From NCBI GenBank assembly GCA_964407285.1, contig CAYOVG010000003.1:1-64000 (forward strand): a stretch of 64,000 nucleotides of DNA. The letters are read 5' to 3'. Shown here piece after piece: positions 9,158 through 16,982 of this stretch. The stretch comes from CAYOVG01 sp964407285. Lineage in GTDB: Bacteria > Desulfobacterota > Syntrophobacteria > Syntrophobacterales > Syntrophobacteraceae. How positions within the stretch are numbered: position 1 is the stretch's first letter; each line of letters begins with the position of its first letter. Under the pieces are notes generated by a model that searched no databases, was not told the DNA's origin, and saw only the letters and a program-made list of their open reading frames with translations. Both the position numbers and the translations under genes were made by a program.

Positions 9158-9679
9158 TTATGCTTTGGCTGTTTGCACCTCGGATACCGCCACCACATAG
9201 TTCTTGCCGTAAACTTTCGCGCACTTTGGGCACGTGGTGTAGAAGAAATAGGTCTTCTCGACATGCATTCCCTTTTCATTGGCGTAGGCCGCCATTTCCT
9301 TTGCCCATTTCGGTGCGTTCCCGTAGGGTCCCTCGAATACCCTGGTGAGGAAGTCCCCGCTCAACTCCACCATCTCGTGACCCGGAACCGCATGGGTGAC
9401 CGCGAAGTAATGCTCCGCCCTCCAGGCGGAAGGGTCGTGGGACAGGACCACAAAATTATCGTCGTTGTGGGCATTAGCATTCTGGATGGCGGTGAAGGTT
9501 CTGGGAAAAACTGAACCCATATTCAACGGGATGTGGAACAGGCTTCTCGTGGTGGCTTTCAGAAACAGCTTATTTCTGAAATGAAGCTCCTGAGCGTCCC
9601 AGCCCGCGGGCTTGAACCGGGGGCAGCAATGGGTCGGATTGTCGCTCATATCGTATCGTGGCAATGCGTTTATTTCCAT
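9158..9679 (-). CDS. Conserved protein with CxxC pair, often annotated as hydrolase
   Basis: A 173-residue soluble protein beginning MEINALPRYDMSDNPTHCCP. It contains LHFRNKLFLKATTRSLFHIP, a GEHYFAV-type strand (AEHYFAVTHAVPGHEMVELS), DFLTRVFEGPYG and a C-terminal FFYTTCPKCAKVYGKNYVV with a CxxC pair. This matches a conserved family often labelled hydrolase without experimental support. The ATG at 9679 has GGAGGTG at ideal spacing. It is probably its own transcription unit. The function is unknown. Confidence 0.7.
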   Translation of the reverse strand: MEINALPRYDMSDNPTHCCPRFKPAGWDAQELHFRNKLFLKATTRSLFHIPLNMGSVFPRTFTAIQNANAHNDDNFVVLSHDPSAWRAEHYFAVTHAVPGHEMVELSGDFLTRVFEGPYGNAPKWAKEMAAYANEKGMHVEKTYFFYTTCPKCAKVYGKNYVVAVSEVQTAKA

Positions 9680-9742
9680 CGGGACACCTCCTGCATGTTC
9701 AAAACGCCAAAATCCAGTACTTCTCAAGGATAACAAAGAGCG

Positions 9743-9866
9743 GCATGGTTCATAGGCCATGACTCCGAGGTAACGCCCGAGAGGACTCATCGTCATTCCA
9801 GCGCATGTCGGAATCCAGTCCTTTCAAGGTTTCACGGCCCCCGTTCGCCGCCTACGCGGGGACGAC
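9743..9866. repeat. Dispersed repeat copy A (GTTCATA core plus inverted GC-rich arms)
   Basis: This copy starts GGTTCATAGGCCATG and runs through GAGGACTCATCGTCATTCC, GGAATCCAG, TTTCAAGGT and CCCCCG, ending CGGGGACGACC. The same order of blocks recurs at 54173-54311, and its second half recurs at 59219-59292. It lies upstream of the 9158-9679 gene and contains no convincing coding sequence. Confidence 0.7.
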
Positions 9867-9999
9867 CCTGGAGTGTTACCCTGTTTCGAACCATGCCCAA
9901 AAAGCCGGCCGGACGCGCCGAAGCAGCATTGGCCCTCCTGTTTACAGCGACTGCTGTGCGGTCCGGTCGAACGGTTCTCTGTGCGGCTTCTCGCATCAA

Positions 10000-10383
10000 T
10001 CAGCTATAGTCGGTGAGCGTATGGATCTTCCCCTCGCGGAAAGTAAACTCCGAGCGTCCAGCGAGCCTGAGTTTCTCGCCGGCTTTCACCCCATTTGGCA
10101 GGTCTACAGCCGCTATACCCTCATAGTCCACCTCTATGGACACTCCATCGGCAGTAAAACTGAACTTCGTTACCGTTTGCCTTCGCGATGAGAATAGCCG
10201 CTTCGACTCCTCGGCCAACGATCTGAATTCTCTCATGCCCGAGGCGCTCGCATTGACCTTGCCGCCCGAGACGTTCCTGAATTCGATCTCTGTGTGCGCC
10301 GCTTTCATCATGCCCTCTATATCGAAGCTACTGTAAGCGTCGAGATAGCGCTCAATCAAGGCCCGTTTCTCTTCAGCATCCAT
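10000..10383 (-). CDS. SnoaL-like / NTF2-fold protein
   Basis: A 127-residue protein of the nuclear-transport-factor-2-like superfamily. It begins MDAEEKRALIERYLDAYSSF and continues DIEGMMKAAHTEIEFRNVSG, the usual alpha-helix-then-cone start. It ends with a strand GRSEFTFREGKIHTLTDYS. Such proteins are small cone-shaped enzymes or ligand-binding proteins; no specific activity can be assigned. GGAG lies 9 nt before the ATG at 10383. An upstream ATG at 10398 lacks a ribosome site. Confidence 0.75.
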   Translation of the reverse strand: MDAEEKRALIERYLDAYSSFDIEGMMKAAHTEIEFRNVSGGKVNASASGMREFRSLAEESKRLFSSRRQTVTKFSFTADGVSIEVDYEGIAAVDLPNGVKAGEKLRLAGRSEFTFREGKIHTLTDYS

Positions 10384-10816
10384 GAATGAAATCTCCATAT
10401 CGGGCGAGGCGTCGTAACGAACGTTGGAGCGGCGAGCAACCACGCGGCCGATGAGCCGGAGGAAATGCGAGAAAGCTCGCACCGCTTGGTTGTTCGTCCG
10501 GTTCCAAGCGATTGTCGGCGTTCATACTCTTCCTTTGGATGATTGGGGACGTGGTGACTTCTTTCCACTCTATCCATCGTTCACGGTTAAAACCCGCAAC
10601 CGGCCAACCATGGGATGATCTCCCTGAAATTGATGCTGCAACGTGAAGGTACAGTAGGACATAAACCAAGGCCGGTCAAGGACATAGTCATCAAAAGTGA
10701 TGGTGGATTCCATCGGATTCCCCGGATAAAATGAAGCTGCGGCGAGGGTATGAAAGGCAAAATTCCGCAATGCCGACAGGATCTGAAACCCAACGTTGAC
10801 AGGAGTTGAAACCCGT
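10384..10816. other. Intergenic stretch with no recognised gene
   Basis: These 433 bases separate the divergent SnoaL-like gene and the membrane-protein gene. Short overlapping open frames on both strands show no family features. The only clear signal is the AGGAG ribosome site at 10801-10805 for the next gene. Confidence 0.4.
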
Positions 10817-11206
10817 ATGACAGCACGATACGCTCTGGCATGGGTCCCTATGGTCATTATTGCCGTTGCAAATGGAGCGGCTCGCGATCTCGTCTACGGA
10901 AAGCGCCTCTCCGAGTTGCGGGCCCACCAGGTTTCGACGGTTACGGGTATTGTGCTCTTCGGCCTCTACATTTTCGCACTCACTCGATACTGGAAGATAG
11001 AATCTTCCGGGCAGGCGCTCTCAATAGGATTTATCTGGCTGCTGCTCACTCTCGCCTTTGAATTCCTCTTCGGGCGCTTCGTGGCGGGGCGCTCATGGGA
11101 AAGGCTCCTTCACGACTACAACCTCTTCGCCGGGCGTATCTGGATTCTTATCCCGGTCTGGATTGCGGTTGCCCCGTATCTGTTCTATCTCATAAGAAAA
11201 CCATAA
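10817..11206 (+). CDS. Small membrane protein (129 aa, four predicted helices)
   Basis: A 129-residue hydrophobic protein. Predicted membrane helices lie near residues 5-20, 41-60, 68-90 and 106-126. Between them are YGKRLSELRAHQVST, a conserved-looking FLFGRFVAGRSWERLLHDYN loop, and the closing GRIWILIPVWIAVAPYLFYL. I do not recognise a named family. AGGAG at 10801-10805 precedes the ATG. A decayed copy of its 3' end follows at 11395-11467, so local duplication has occurred. Confidence 0.65.
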   Translation: MTARYALAWVPMVIIAVANGAARDLVYGKRLSELRAHQVSTVTGIVLFGLYIFALTRYWKIESSGQALSIGFIWLLLTLAFEFLFGRFVAGRSWERLLHDYNLFAGRIWILIPVWIAVAPYLFYLIRKP

Positions 11207-11302
11207 GACGTGACATATACTCTGAATGGCTAAGGTTTGGATTTTACAAAGATAATGCTTCTGCTACGCGCGGATGAATTCTGAGCTTTTTGTCAACCCT
11301 GT

Positions 11303-11503
11303 GTGGTTACGGCTTGCAACCGTGACCCGGTAGACAAGCAGAGAGCAGTCGCGACTGGATGCCGTAACCGCTCGGCACGGTTTTGTCTCGTATGCGCCGG
11401 GCTTATCCGGATTCTGATCCCGGTCTGGACCGCATCTGCCTCGTATCGGTCCTATCTCATGAGAATGGCACGGGAAAAGCAGCGCCTGCGGTGCGGGTGT
11501 TAA
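11303..11503 (+). pseudogene. Decayed partial copy of the 10817-11206 membrane protein gene
   Basis: The segment 11395-11467 aligns base for base, without gaps, to 11128-11200, with roughly four in five positions the same by eye. Its frame still reads RILIPVWTASASYRSYLMR where the intact gene reads WILIPVWIAVAPYLFYLIR. The upstream two thirds of the gene have no counterpart, and no start with a ribosome site is present. It is a non-functional remnant. Confidence 0.65.
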
Positions 11504-11509
11504 TGTCAT

Positions 11510-12238
11510 ATCGAAAGACTTCGGTGAAATAAAATATGGGACAGTTTATTGTACGGACTATCATGGTGAGGAGAGCCTCGCCGAAGGCCGGAGGCATCCT
11601 GCAACACCTGATATTCTCGCGGCGGACTTGAGGAAGCGGCCGGTCGGCATGGTTCTCCTCTGATTTCTATTCCGAAAAGCATCGACGTGACGACGTGGAG
11701 TATAAGTGCTGGAATGCTTTCTGTCCGGCATCTCGGATTTCCGTCCGGCAGACGTTCATCCGGTGTTTATCATAGGGGATGGTCTTCTCGCGAAGCCTGA
11801 ATAATCCGTATTGGAGGCAATCGCGCACCATTTTGTATTCTCGTTTTTGATTTGGATTGCAGCGGAATTAAATGGTTGGCGTTATATAGATGTTATAACA
11901 AGGAAAGATCTTTCTGTTGAGCAGCAGGGAACGAGGGGCTGAAATTCCCGTCGGCAACCGAAAACCGGCTTCCAAAATGGATGCGCCTTTCAATACAGCG
12001 TCAGCGGCGGGGTTTCGTCCCCGCCCTGCCATTGGTTCATCGGCCCGCACGGGCAGGGTGTCGAGTCGACGCACATGCGCTCCCCGCGTGAGAAGGGGAG
12101 GCTTCTGCGTGGGTACGGGATGTCCCTGCTTCATACGATACCCGGCTTAGCTTAGCGTGAAGCCCACGGGGTCAGGCGCACCCGTCCTCCGACGCCCGGC
12201 GCCCGTCCACCGGATGCCGGTCCTGCCATGATCCGGTT
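11510..12238. other. Gene-poor stretch
   Basis: No gene can be supported here. A GC-rich hairpin (arms 12006-12012 and 12019-12025, GGCGGGG/CCCCGCC, 6-nt loop) and an AT-rich segment around 11880-11900 are the only local structures noted. Open frames on both strands are short and lack family features. Confidence 0.4.
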
Positions 12239-12448
12239 CTACGTATCGTCGGATGAAAATTCCCCGAGCTTGGAAAGCGTCTCCGGCCCCAGCCGTTCGG
12301 CCTGTGAATCCACCACCGTACGCTTGAGGGTCCAGAACACGTTTCTGAACAATTCCTCGAAGCCGGAAGGCGAAACTCTTCCCAATTCAATGTACTTAAC
12401 CACAATCTCTTTAGCCAGCTTCAAAATCTTTTCATCGTCCGGATTCAT
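12239..12448 (-). CDS. Small conserved helical protein (69 aa)
   Basis: The 69-residue product begins MNPDDEKILKLAKEIVVKYI and continues ELGRVSPSGFEELFRNVFWT. It resembles a small conserved protein common in sulfate-reducing and syntrophic Desulfobacterota, whose function is unknown to me. The ATG at 12448 follows AGGGA at about 8 nt. Frames extending upstream run through the long hairpin at 12486-12545 and are probably not translated. Confidence 0.65.
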   Translation of the reverse strand: MNPDDEKILKLAKEIVVKYIELGRVSPSGFEELFRNVFWTLKRTVVDSQAERLGPETLSKLGEFSSDDT

Positions 12449-12485
12449 AAGCGGTCCCTGATATTGGTCGAGTCGTTTTAGGTGG

Positions 12486-12545
12486 AAAAAAGCCTCTGCT
12501 GGTTGGAAGGAAGACCGGCTTTGCGGCCGAAGCAGAGGCTTTTTT
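12486..12545. terminator. Bidirectional terminator-like hairpin with long loop
   Basis: Arms 12486-12500 and 12531-12545 are perfectly complementary over 15 bp (AAAAAAGCCTCTGCT pairs with AGCAGAGGCTTTTTT). An A-run on the left and a T-run on the right make it terminator-like on both strands. The 30-nt loop can form a small inner stem. It lies between the minus-strand 69-aa gene and mraZ, so it may insulate the dcw cluster. Alternatively it could lie in the leader of the 69-aa gene. Confidence 0.6.
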
Positions 12546-12646
12546 AGCCGTTCGAAATACCCGTGAAGCATTTCAAACGAGCTAAGTCTATATTAGCACG
12601 GCAATTACGGATATGACAAGCGATCTCTCACGGTGCAAGTTTTAAT

Positions 12647-12675
12647 TTGACATCAGGCAAATCGGGGTGATAAAA
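12647..12675 (+). promoter_or_regulatory. Predicted sigma70-type promoter of mraZ / dcw cluster
   Basis: A consensus -35 TTGACA (12647-12652) is followed after 17 bp by ATAAAA (12670-12675), a reasonable -10. Transcription would begin at about 12682, directly before the MraZ boxes. This is a sequence prediction only. Confidence 0.6.
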
Positions 12676-12685
12676 CGTCCCAAAG

Positions 12686-12720
12686 TGGGAAAAAGTGGAG
12701 GCAAGGGGGAATTTGTGGGA
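12686..12720 (+). promoter_or_regulatory. MraZ operator: four boxes at 10-bp spacing
   Basis: Four pentamers occur every 10 bp: TGGGA (12686-12690), TGGAG (12696-12700), GGGGA (12706-12710) and TGGGA (12716-12720). MraZ is known to bind direct TGGGN repeats separated by 5 nt upstream of its own gene. The boxes lie just downstream of the predicted promoter and run into the mraZ start, which suits autorepression. Confidence 0.85.
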
Positions 12721-13176
12721 GTTTTGAATAAACCCTACTTCAGAGGTCAGTCCTTCAACCGCGTCGATGGGAAGGGACGACTGCGAGTTCCCAACAAGTT
12801 TCGAGAAATCCTCCAAACCCACTACACGGATGCTTTGATTACCACCATCATGGGAGAATGCCTGGTGGCTTATCCCCCTGAAGTGTGGGAGAAAATTGAA
12901 GCCAAGGCTTTGGAGTTCTCCCAGGTGCAGCCGCAGCAGCGGGCCTTTATGCGATATTTTATCTCCAGCGCCGTTGAATGTGAGTTTGACAACCAGGGTA
13001 GGATACTGCTCCCTCCGTTCCTGAGGGAGAGAGCGAAAATAGACCAGGAAGTAGTACTGGCGGGAATGCTGACAAGTTTTGAGATATGGGATAAAGCGAG
13101 TTGGGAAAAACACACGGAATGGAGCAAGGACAATTACCAGCAGATTGCCGAGGAAATGGCCGGTTTCGGACTCTAG
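12715..13176 (+). CDS. mraZ: Transcriptional regulator MraZ
   Basis: A 153-residue MraZ with two tandem AbrB-like (SpoVT) halves. Each carries the conserved DxxGR loop: FNRVDGKGRLRVPNKFRE in the first and FDNQGRILLPPFLRE in the second. MraZ forms ring-shaped oligomers that bind TGGGN repeats and repress the dcw operon. The start is uncertain. GTG at 12715 has AAGGGGGA just upstream and gives a normal length. TTG at 12724 and an upstream GTG at 12667 are alternatives, though 12667 would place the operator inside the coding region. It is the first gene of the division cluster. Confidence 0.93.
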   Translation: MGVLNKPYFRGQSFNRVDGKGRLRVPNKFREILQTHYTDALITTIMGECLVAYPPEVWEKIEAKALEFSQVQPQQRAFMRYFISSAVECEFDNQGRILLPPFLRERAKIDQEVVLAGMLTSFEIWDKASWEKHTEWSKDNYQQIAEEMAGFGL

Positions 13177-13394
13177 CGCCCTTTCCGTTCCCTGCTTCCG
13201 GATCATCCGACCGCTTCTGCTCGCCGTCCCTGCTTCGCATGCGCCGATTGACCTTGTCCGTTCTCGCGCTCGTGATAGTTACGGCCTCATGGGAAGGCTC
13301 GAATTCTCTCTGTCTGATGACGTGCGCCATTGATTTTACAGAATATTCCTGATCCCGTTGGCGGATTCTGGTGGGTGTTGTACGGGCGGCTTGT

Positions 13395-14339
13395 ATGGAT
13401 GGTTCCGGTTGCCGGCACGTACCGGTGATGCTCGACAGTGTCATGCGATTGCTCCGGTGTCGTTCCGGGGAACGCTACATAGACGGAACGGCGGGGGCCG
13501 GCGGCTATAGCGAAGCCATCCTCCGGGCCGGCGCCCCGGACGGGCTTCTGCTGGCTCTGGATTGGGATGCCGAAGCCTTGGAGCGCACCCGGGAAAGGCT
13601 CGCTCCTTTCGGCGCGAGGGTCGCGCTGGAAAAAGCCGGCTTCGCCGAATTGCCCGAGGTGGTGGAAAGGCTGAGTTGGGGGGAATCCGACGGGATCGTG
13701 CTCGACCTGGGGGTGTCCGGTTACCAACTGGAAGACCCGCGGAGAGGCTTCAGCTTCCTCCATGACGGACCGCTCGACATGCGGATGGACAGAGATCTCC
13801 CCCGAACGGCCGGGGACCTCGTTAATTCGCTGCCCGAAAAGGAACTGGCGAAACTCATATTCGAATTCGGGGAGGAGCGGTTCTCCCGGCGCATCGCCCG
13901 CGCCATAGTGGAGCGCCGCAAGGAGTCGCCCATATCGAGCACCGGCATGCTGGCGCAACTGATACGACAGGCGGTTCCGAAAACGAGGGATGCCGCCCGG
14001 ATTCATCCGGCCACCCGCACGTTTCAGGCGTTGCGGATCGCCGTAAACAGGGAACTGGAGGCGCTGGAAACTTTTCTTGCGGGCGCATTGGAGCTCTTGA
14101 AACCCGGTGGGAGGCTGTGCATCGTCTCGTTTCACTCCCTGGAGGACCGGATGGTCAAGAGAAAATTCAGGGAGTGGGCCAGGTCCTGCCGTTGCCCGGA
14201 GGAAGCGCCGATATGCACGTGTGAGAGAAAACCTCTGGCGCGGCTTTTGACGAGGAAGGCGGTCCGTCCCGGACCCGAGGAAGAGGAAGCGAATCCGAGA
14301 GCCCGAAGCGGAAGGCTCCGATGTGTGGAGAAGTGCTGA
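13395..14339 (+). CDS. rsmH: 16S rRNA (cytosine(1402)-N4)-methyltransferase
   Basis: A 314-residue RsmH (MraW). It methylates N4 of C1402 in 16S rRNA using AdoMet. The AdoMet loop is YIDGTAGAGGYSEAIL. Other family blocks are DGIVLDLGVSGYQLEDPRRG, GPLDMRMD, ARIHPATRTFQALRIAVN and LCIVSFHSLEDRMVKR. The ATG at 13395 (MDGSGCRHVPVML) is chosen because homologues begin shortly before HxPVML. A GTG at 13371 is possible. The 218-bp gap to mraZ holds no gene. Its stop overlaps the ftsL start (TGATG). Confidence 0.95.
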   Translation: MDGSGCRHVPVMLDSVMRLLRCRSGERYIDGTAGAGGYSEAILRAGAPDGLLLALDWDAEALERTRERLAPFGARVALEKAGFAELPEVVERLSWGESDGIVLDLGVSGYQLEDPRRGFSFLHDGPLDMRMDRDLPRTAGDLVNSLPEKELAKLIFEFGEERFSRRIARAIVERRKESPISSTGMLAQLIRQAVPKTRDAARIHPATRTFQALRIAVNRELEALETFLAGALELLKPGGRLCIVSFHSLEDRMVKRKFREWARSCRCPEEAPICTCERKPLARLLTRKAVRPGPEEEEANPRARSGRLRCVEKC

Positions 14340-14683
14340 TGGGAATCCCCATGATGGAGAGAGCGAGGACATGCGACTTCGATGGAATCCTGGAGAAATC
14401 GCCCTCTCGCCGGTCGGTGAGGGGATGGGCGGTTTCGACGGCGTTTCTCGTGGCGCTGGTCATCTTTCTCTCCGTGTTCTACGTATGGCTTCGCATTCAA
14501 CAGATCCAGGGTGGCTACCGCCTGGCGAAACTCCAGGAGGAGTACTCTCAGTTGCTGGTGGTGCAGCGGAAATTGCACCTGGAGTGGAACAGGCTCCAGG
14601 ACCCGTACTTCCTGGAGAGGCTGGCTAAGGAGCGGTTCGGACTCAGTCCGCCGCGCAAAGACCAGAGATTGCTGGTGCGCTGA
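14339..14683 (+). CDS. ftsL: Cell division protein FtsL
   Basis: A 114-residue bitopic protein. A cytoplasmic tail is followed by one membrane helix (about residues 32-53, TAFLVALVIFLSVFYVWLRI). A periplasmic coiled coil follows (QQIQGGYRLAKLQEEYSQL), ending with ERLAKERFGLSPP, the typical FtsL close. FtsL works with FtsB and FtsQ to activate FtsWI at the septum. The ATG overlaps the rsmH stop, and GGAG lies 8 nt upstream. An in-frame ATG at 14321 overlaps rsmH more deeply. Confidence 0.88.
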   Translation: MGIPMMERARTCDFDGILEKSPSRRSVRGWAVSTAFLVALVIFLSVFYVWLRIQQIQGGYRLAKLQEEYSQLLVVQRKLHLEWNRLQDPYFLERLAKERFGLSPPRKDQRLLVR

Positions 14684-14709
14684 ACTTTGGATGAGTAGAA
14701 AGGCTGATT

Positions 14710-16734
14710 ATGGAAATGCGCCAGGCCAGAAGCTTTTTGAGTGCCCGCTATTGGTCCATGTGCGTTTTCTTCAAAATTGTGCTCACCGTAGGGTTCTGCA
14801 TTGTACTCGCCAAGTCTTTCATGCTGCAGGTCCTCGATCACGACGCCTGGGTCGAGAGAGCCAGAAATCAGAGTGAAGCGACGGTTTGCGTGCCCACCTA
14901 CAGGGGGTCGGTGTACGACAACCAGGGACGCCTGATGGCCTATTCGGTCCCTCAGTCCTCGCTTTTCGCCGACTGTGAGGAGATGGGGAGCGAGCAGGAA
15001 CTCGGGAATGCCGCCGCCCGCCTGTCCCCTGTTCTCGGGGAGAGCGAAGCGTCCGTACGGAAAAAACTGGTCAAAGGACGCCGCTTCTGCTGGATCAAAC
15101 GCTATCTGACGGACCAGCAGGCATCCGCCGTCTCCAGGCTGGACATCAAGGGGTTGCACTTCCTGACCGAATACAAGCGGTTCTACCCCCACCGCCAACT
15201 GGCCGGACAGGTGCTCGGGTTCGTGGGAACGGACGGGACCGGCCTGGAAGGCATCGAGAAAGCCTGTGACGACATCCTGAAGGAAGATCCCCGGACGATG
15301 GAACAGCTCCGCGATGGGGTGAAAAACCGCCTCTGGCTCAAGGACTCCTCGCCGGAGGAACCCGCCGAGAAATCGTCGATCCGGCTCACCCTGGACGGAT
15401 ACATCCAGTACGTGGCCGAATGTGAACTGGAAAAGACCGTGAACCAGTACCGGGCCAAGGGCGGGGAAGTGGTGGTCATGGACCCTTCGACCTTTGAGGT
15501 CCTGGCGATGGCCAACTGGCCGGCGTTCGACCCCAACACCAACGAGAGGGAAAGCTCCAGGGTCTGGCGCAACCGTACCGTCTGCGACCTCTTCGAACCG
15601 GGCTCCACCTTCAAGGTCTTCATGGTGGCCGCGGCCCTGGAAGAGCGCACGGCCAGGGAGGGGGACAGGATATTTTGTGAAAACGGCAAGTTCAAGATGG
15701 CCGGGCATATGATCAACGATGTGCACCACTACGGCTGGCTTACCGTATCGGAAGTGATAAAATATTCGAGCAACATCGGCGCCGGTAAGATCGCCATGCA
15801 ACTCGGAAGAGAACGCTACTACCGCTATATCCGGGCGTTCGGATTCGGGGAGACCGGCGGCGTCGGGCTGCCGGGAGAGGCTAAGGGTCTTTTGCGGCCG
15901 TGTTCGAAATGGCGTCCCATCGACCTGGTCACGATCTCCTTCGGGCAGAGCGTCGGGGTCAGTTCGCTTCAACTGACGGCGGCGGTGTCGAGCATCGGCA
16001 ACAAGGGCCGCTACATCCAGCCCGCCATCGTCAAGGAAGTTGTGGCGTCCGGCGTCCGGCGCATGGTGGACCCCGACAGAGAAAGCCGGCAGGTCGTAAG
16101 CCCGAAGACCGCCGAGAAGGTCGCCGCGATGATGGCGCTGGTGACGCAGGAGGGCGGCACCGGCGTGGGCGCGGCCATTCCCGGTTATACCGTCGCGGGG
16201 AAGACGGGGACCGCGCAAAAGGTCGATCCGGCCACGCGTCGTTACTCATCGAGCAGATACACGTCCGTCTTTACCGGTTTTGTACCCGTCAACAACCCGC
16301 GGCTGGCGATCACGGTGGTCATTCACGAGCCGCAGGGAGCGATTTACGGCGGAGTAGTCGCCGCTCCCGTTTTTCGAAATATTGCCGTTCAGGCCCTTCC
16401 CTATCTCAGGGTCCCTGCAACCGGCACGGATCATGCCCCTGTATCGGGCTTGCGGCTGGCCAATACTTCGGCCTCTCCCGCCGCCGTAGCCCCGGTCCTG
16501 AACACGCTTCGGGAAGAGCCGATGACGACGGGACCGGACGGCGTGGAGGATCCGGACCTCATGCCGGACCTCACGGGCCTGAGCCTGAAGACGGCCATGA
16601 AGCAGCTCGCTCGCTTCAAGGTGCAGATGAAGTGCAAGGGGAGCGGGGTGGTAGTGAAGCAGAAGCCGCTCCCGGGCGCGCCGATGAAGTCGGGCGGCGT
16701 GGTTGAACTGGCGCTCAATGAAAGTCCGGGTTGA
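14710..16734 (+). CDS. ftsI: Septal peptidoglycan transpeptidase (PBP3/FtsI family) with PASTA domain
   Basis: A 674-residue class B penicillin-binding protein. One membrane anchor lies at about residues 20-40, then the dimerisation domain (RGSVYDNQGRLMAYS). The transpeptidase domain has active-site S299 in EPGSTFKV, the SSN motif at 353-355 and KTGTAQ at 498-503. A C-terminal PASTA domain spans about 605-670 (MPDLTGLSLKTAMKQLARF), a feature of Spo VD/FtsI proteins outside the gammaproteobacteria. It crosslinks septal peptidoglycan in partnership with FtsW, encoded downstream. Confidence 0.95.
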   Translation: MEMRQARSFLSARYWSMCVFFKIVLTVGFCIVLAKSFMLQVLDHDAWVERARNQSEATVCVPTYRGSVYDNQGRLMAYSVPQSSLFADCEEMGSEQELGNAAARLSPVLGESEASVRKKLVKGRRFCWIKRYLTDQQASAVSRLDIKGLHFLTEYKRFYPHRQLAGQVLGFVGTDGTGLEGIEKACDDILKEDPRTMEQLRDGVKNRLWLKDSSPEEPAEKSSIRLTLDGYIQYVAECELEKTVNQYRAKGGEVVVMDPSTFEVLAMANWPAFDPNTNERESSRVWRNRTVCDLFEPGSTFKVFMVAAALEERTAREGDRIFCENGKFKMAGHMINDVHHYGWLTVSEVIKYSSNIGAGKIAMQLGRERYYRYIRAFGFGETGGVGLPGEAKGLLRPCSKWRPIDLVTISFGQSVGVSSLQLTAAVSSIGNKGRYIQPAIVKEVVASGVRRMVDPDRESRQVVSPKTAEKVAAMMALVTQEGGTGVGAAIPGYTVAGKTGTAQKVDPATRRYSSSRYTSVFTGFVPVNNPRLAITVVIHEPQGAIYGGVVAAPVFRNIAVQALPYLRVPATGTDHAPVSGLRLANTSASPAAVAPVLNTLREEPMTTGPDGVEDPDLMPDLTGLSLKTAMKQLARFKVQMKCKGSGVVVKQKPLPGAPMKSGGVVELALNESPG

Positions 16735-16740
16735 GAGTAC

Positions 16741-16770
16741 GGGTTGCGGGTTGCGGGTTGCGGGTTGCGG
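16741..16770 (+). repeat. Heptanucleotide tandem repeat (GGGTTGC)x4
   Basis: Four perfect GGGTTGC units plus GG follow seven bases after the ftsI stop. A related but imperfect string occurs after pstS (42061-42090). It looks like slippage-prone intergenic sequence. No function is evident. Confidence 0.8.
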
Positions 16771-16922
16771 AAAATCGCACGGGCCGCCATGCCGTGTCAA
16801 GCAGAATCGAATGGCGGCTGGAGGGAGTGCGGGGTCGGAATTTCGGCGTTAATGGGATTGTGACGCGACAAAAACATGAACAATGTGTCGGATGTTTGAC
16901 AAGTAACCGAAAAAATAGTATT

Positions 16923-16946
16923 GGCCGGACGTTTCAACGTCCGGCC
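16923..16946. repeat. Perfect inverted repeat upstream of murE
   Basis: Arms of 10 bp (GGCCGGACGT and ACGTCCGGCC) flank a 4-nt TTCA loop, 36 nt before the murE start. No T-tract follows. It could be an RNA hairpin or a protein-binding site in the 248-bp ftsI-murE gap, the largest internal gap of the cluster after mraZ-rsmH. Confidence 0.5.
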
Positions 16947-16982
16947 TGACGGCTTTTGACAGCATGTAGCGCGAAGAAGACC

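Noticed and set aside
14548..16218. Minus-strand open frame (556 codons) opposite ftsI
   Set aside because: ftsI is certain on the plus strand; the antisense frame lacks motifs.
16741..16770. Possible CRISPR-like array (GGGTTGC units)
   Set aside because: Units are 7 bp with no spacers. It is a simple tandem repeat. No CRISPR array was found anywhere in the window.
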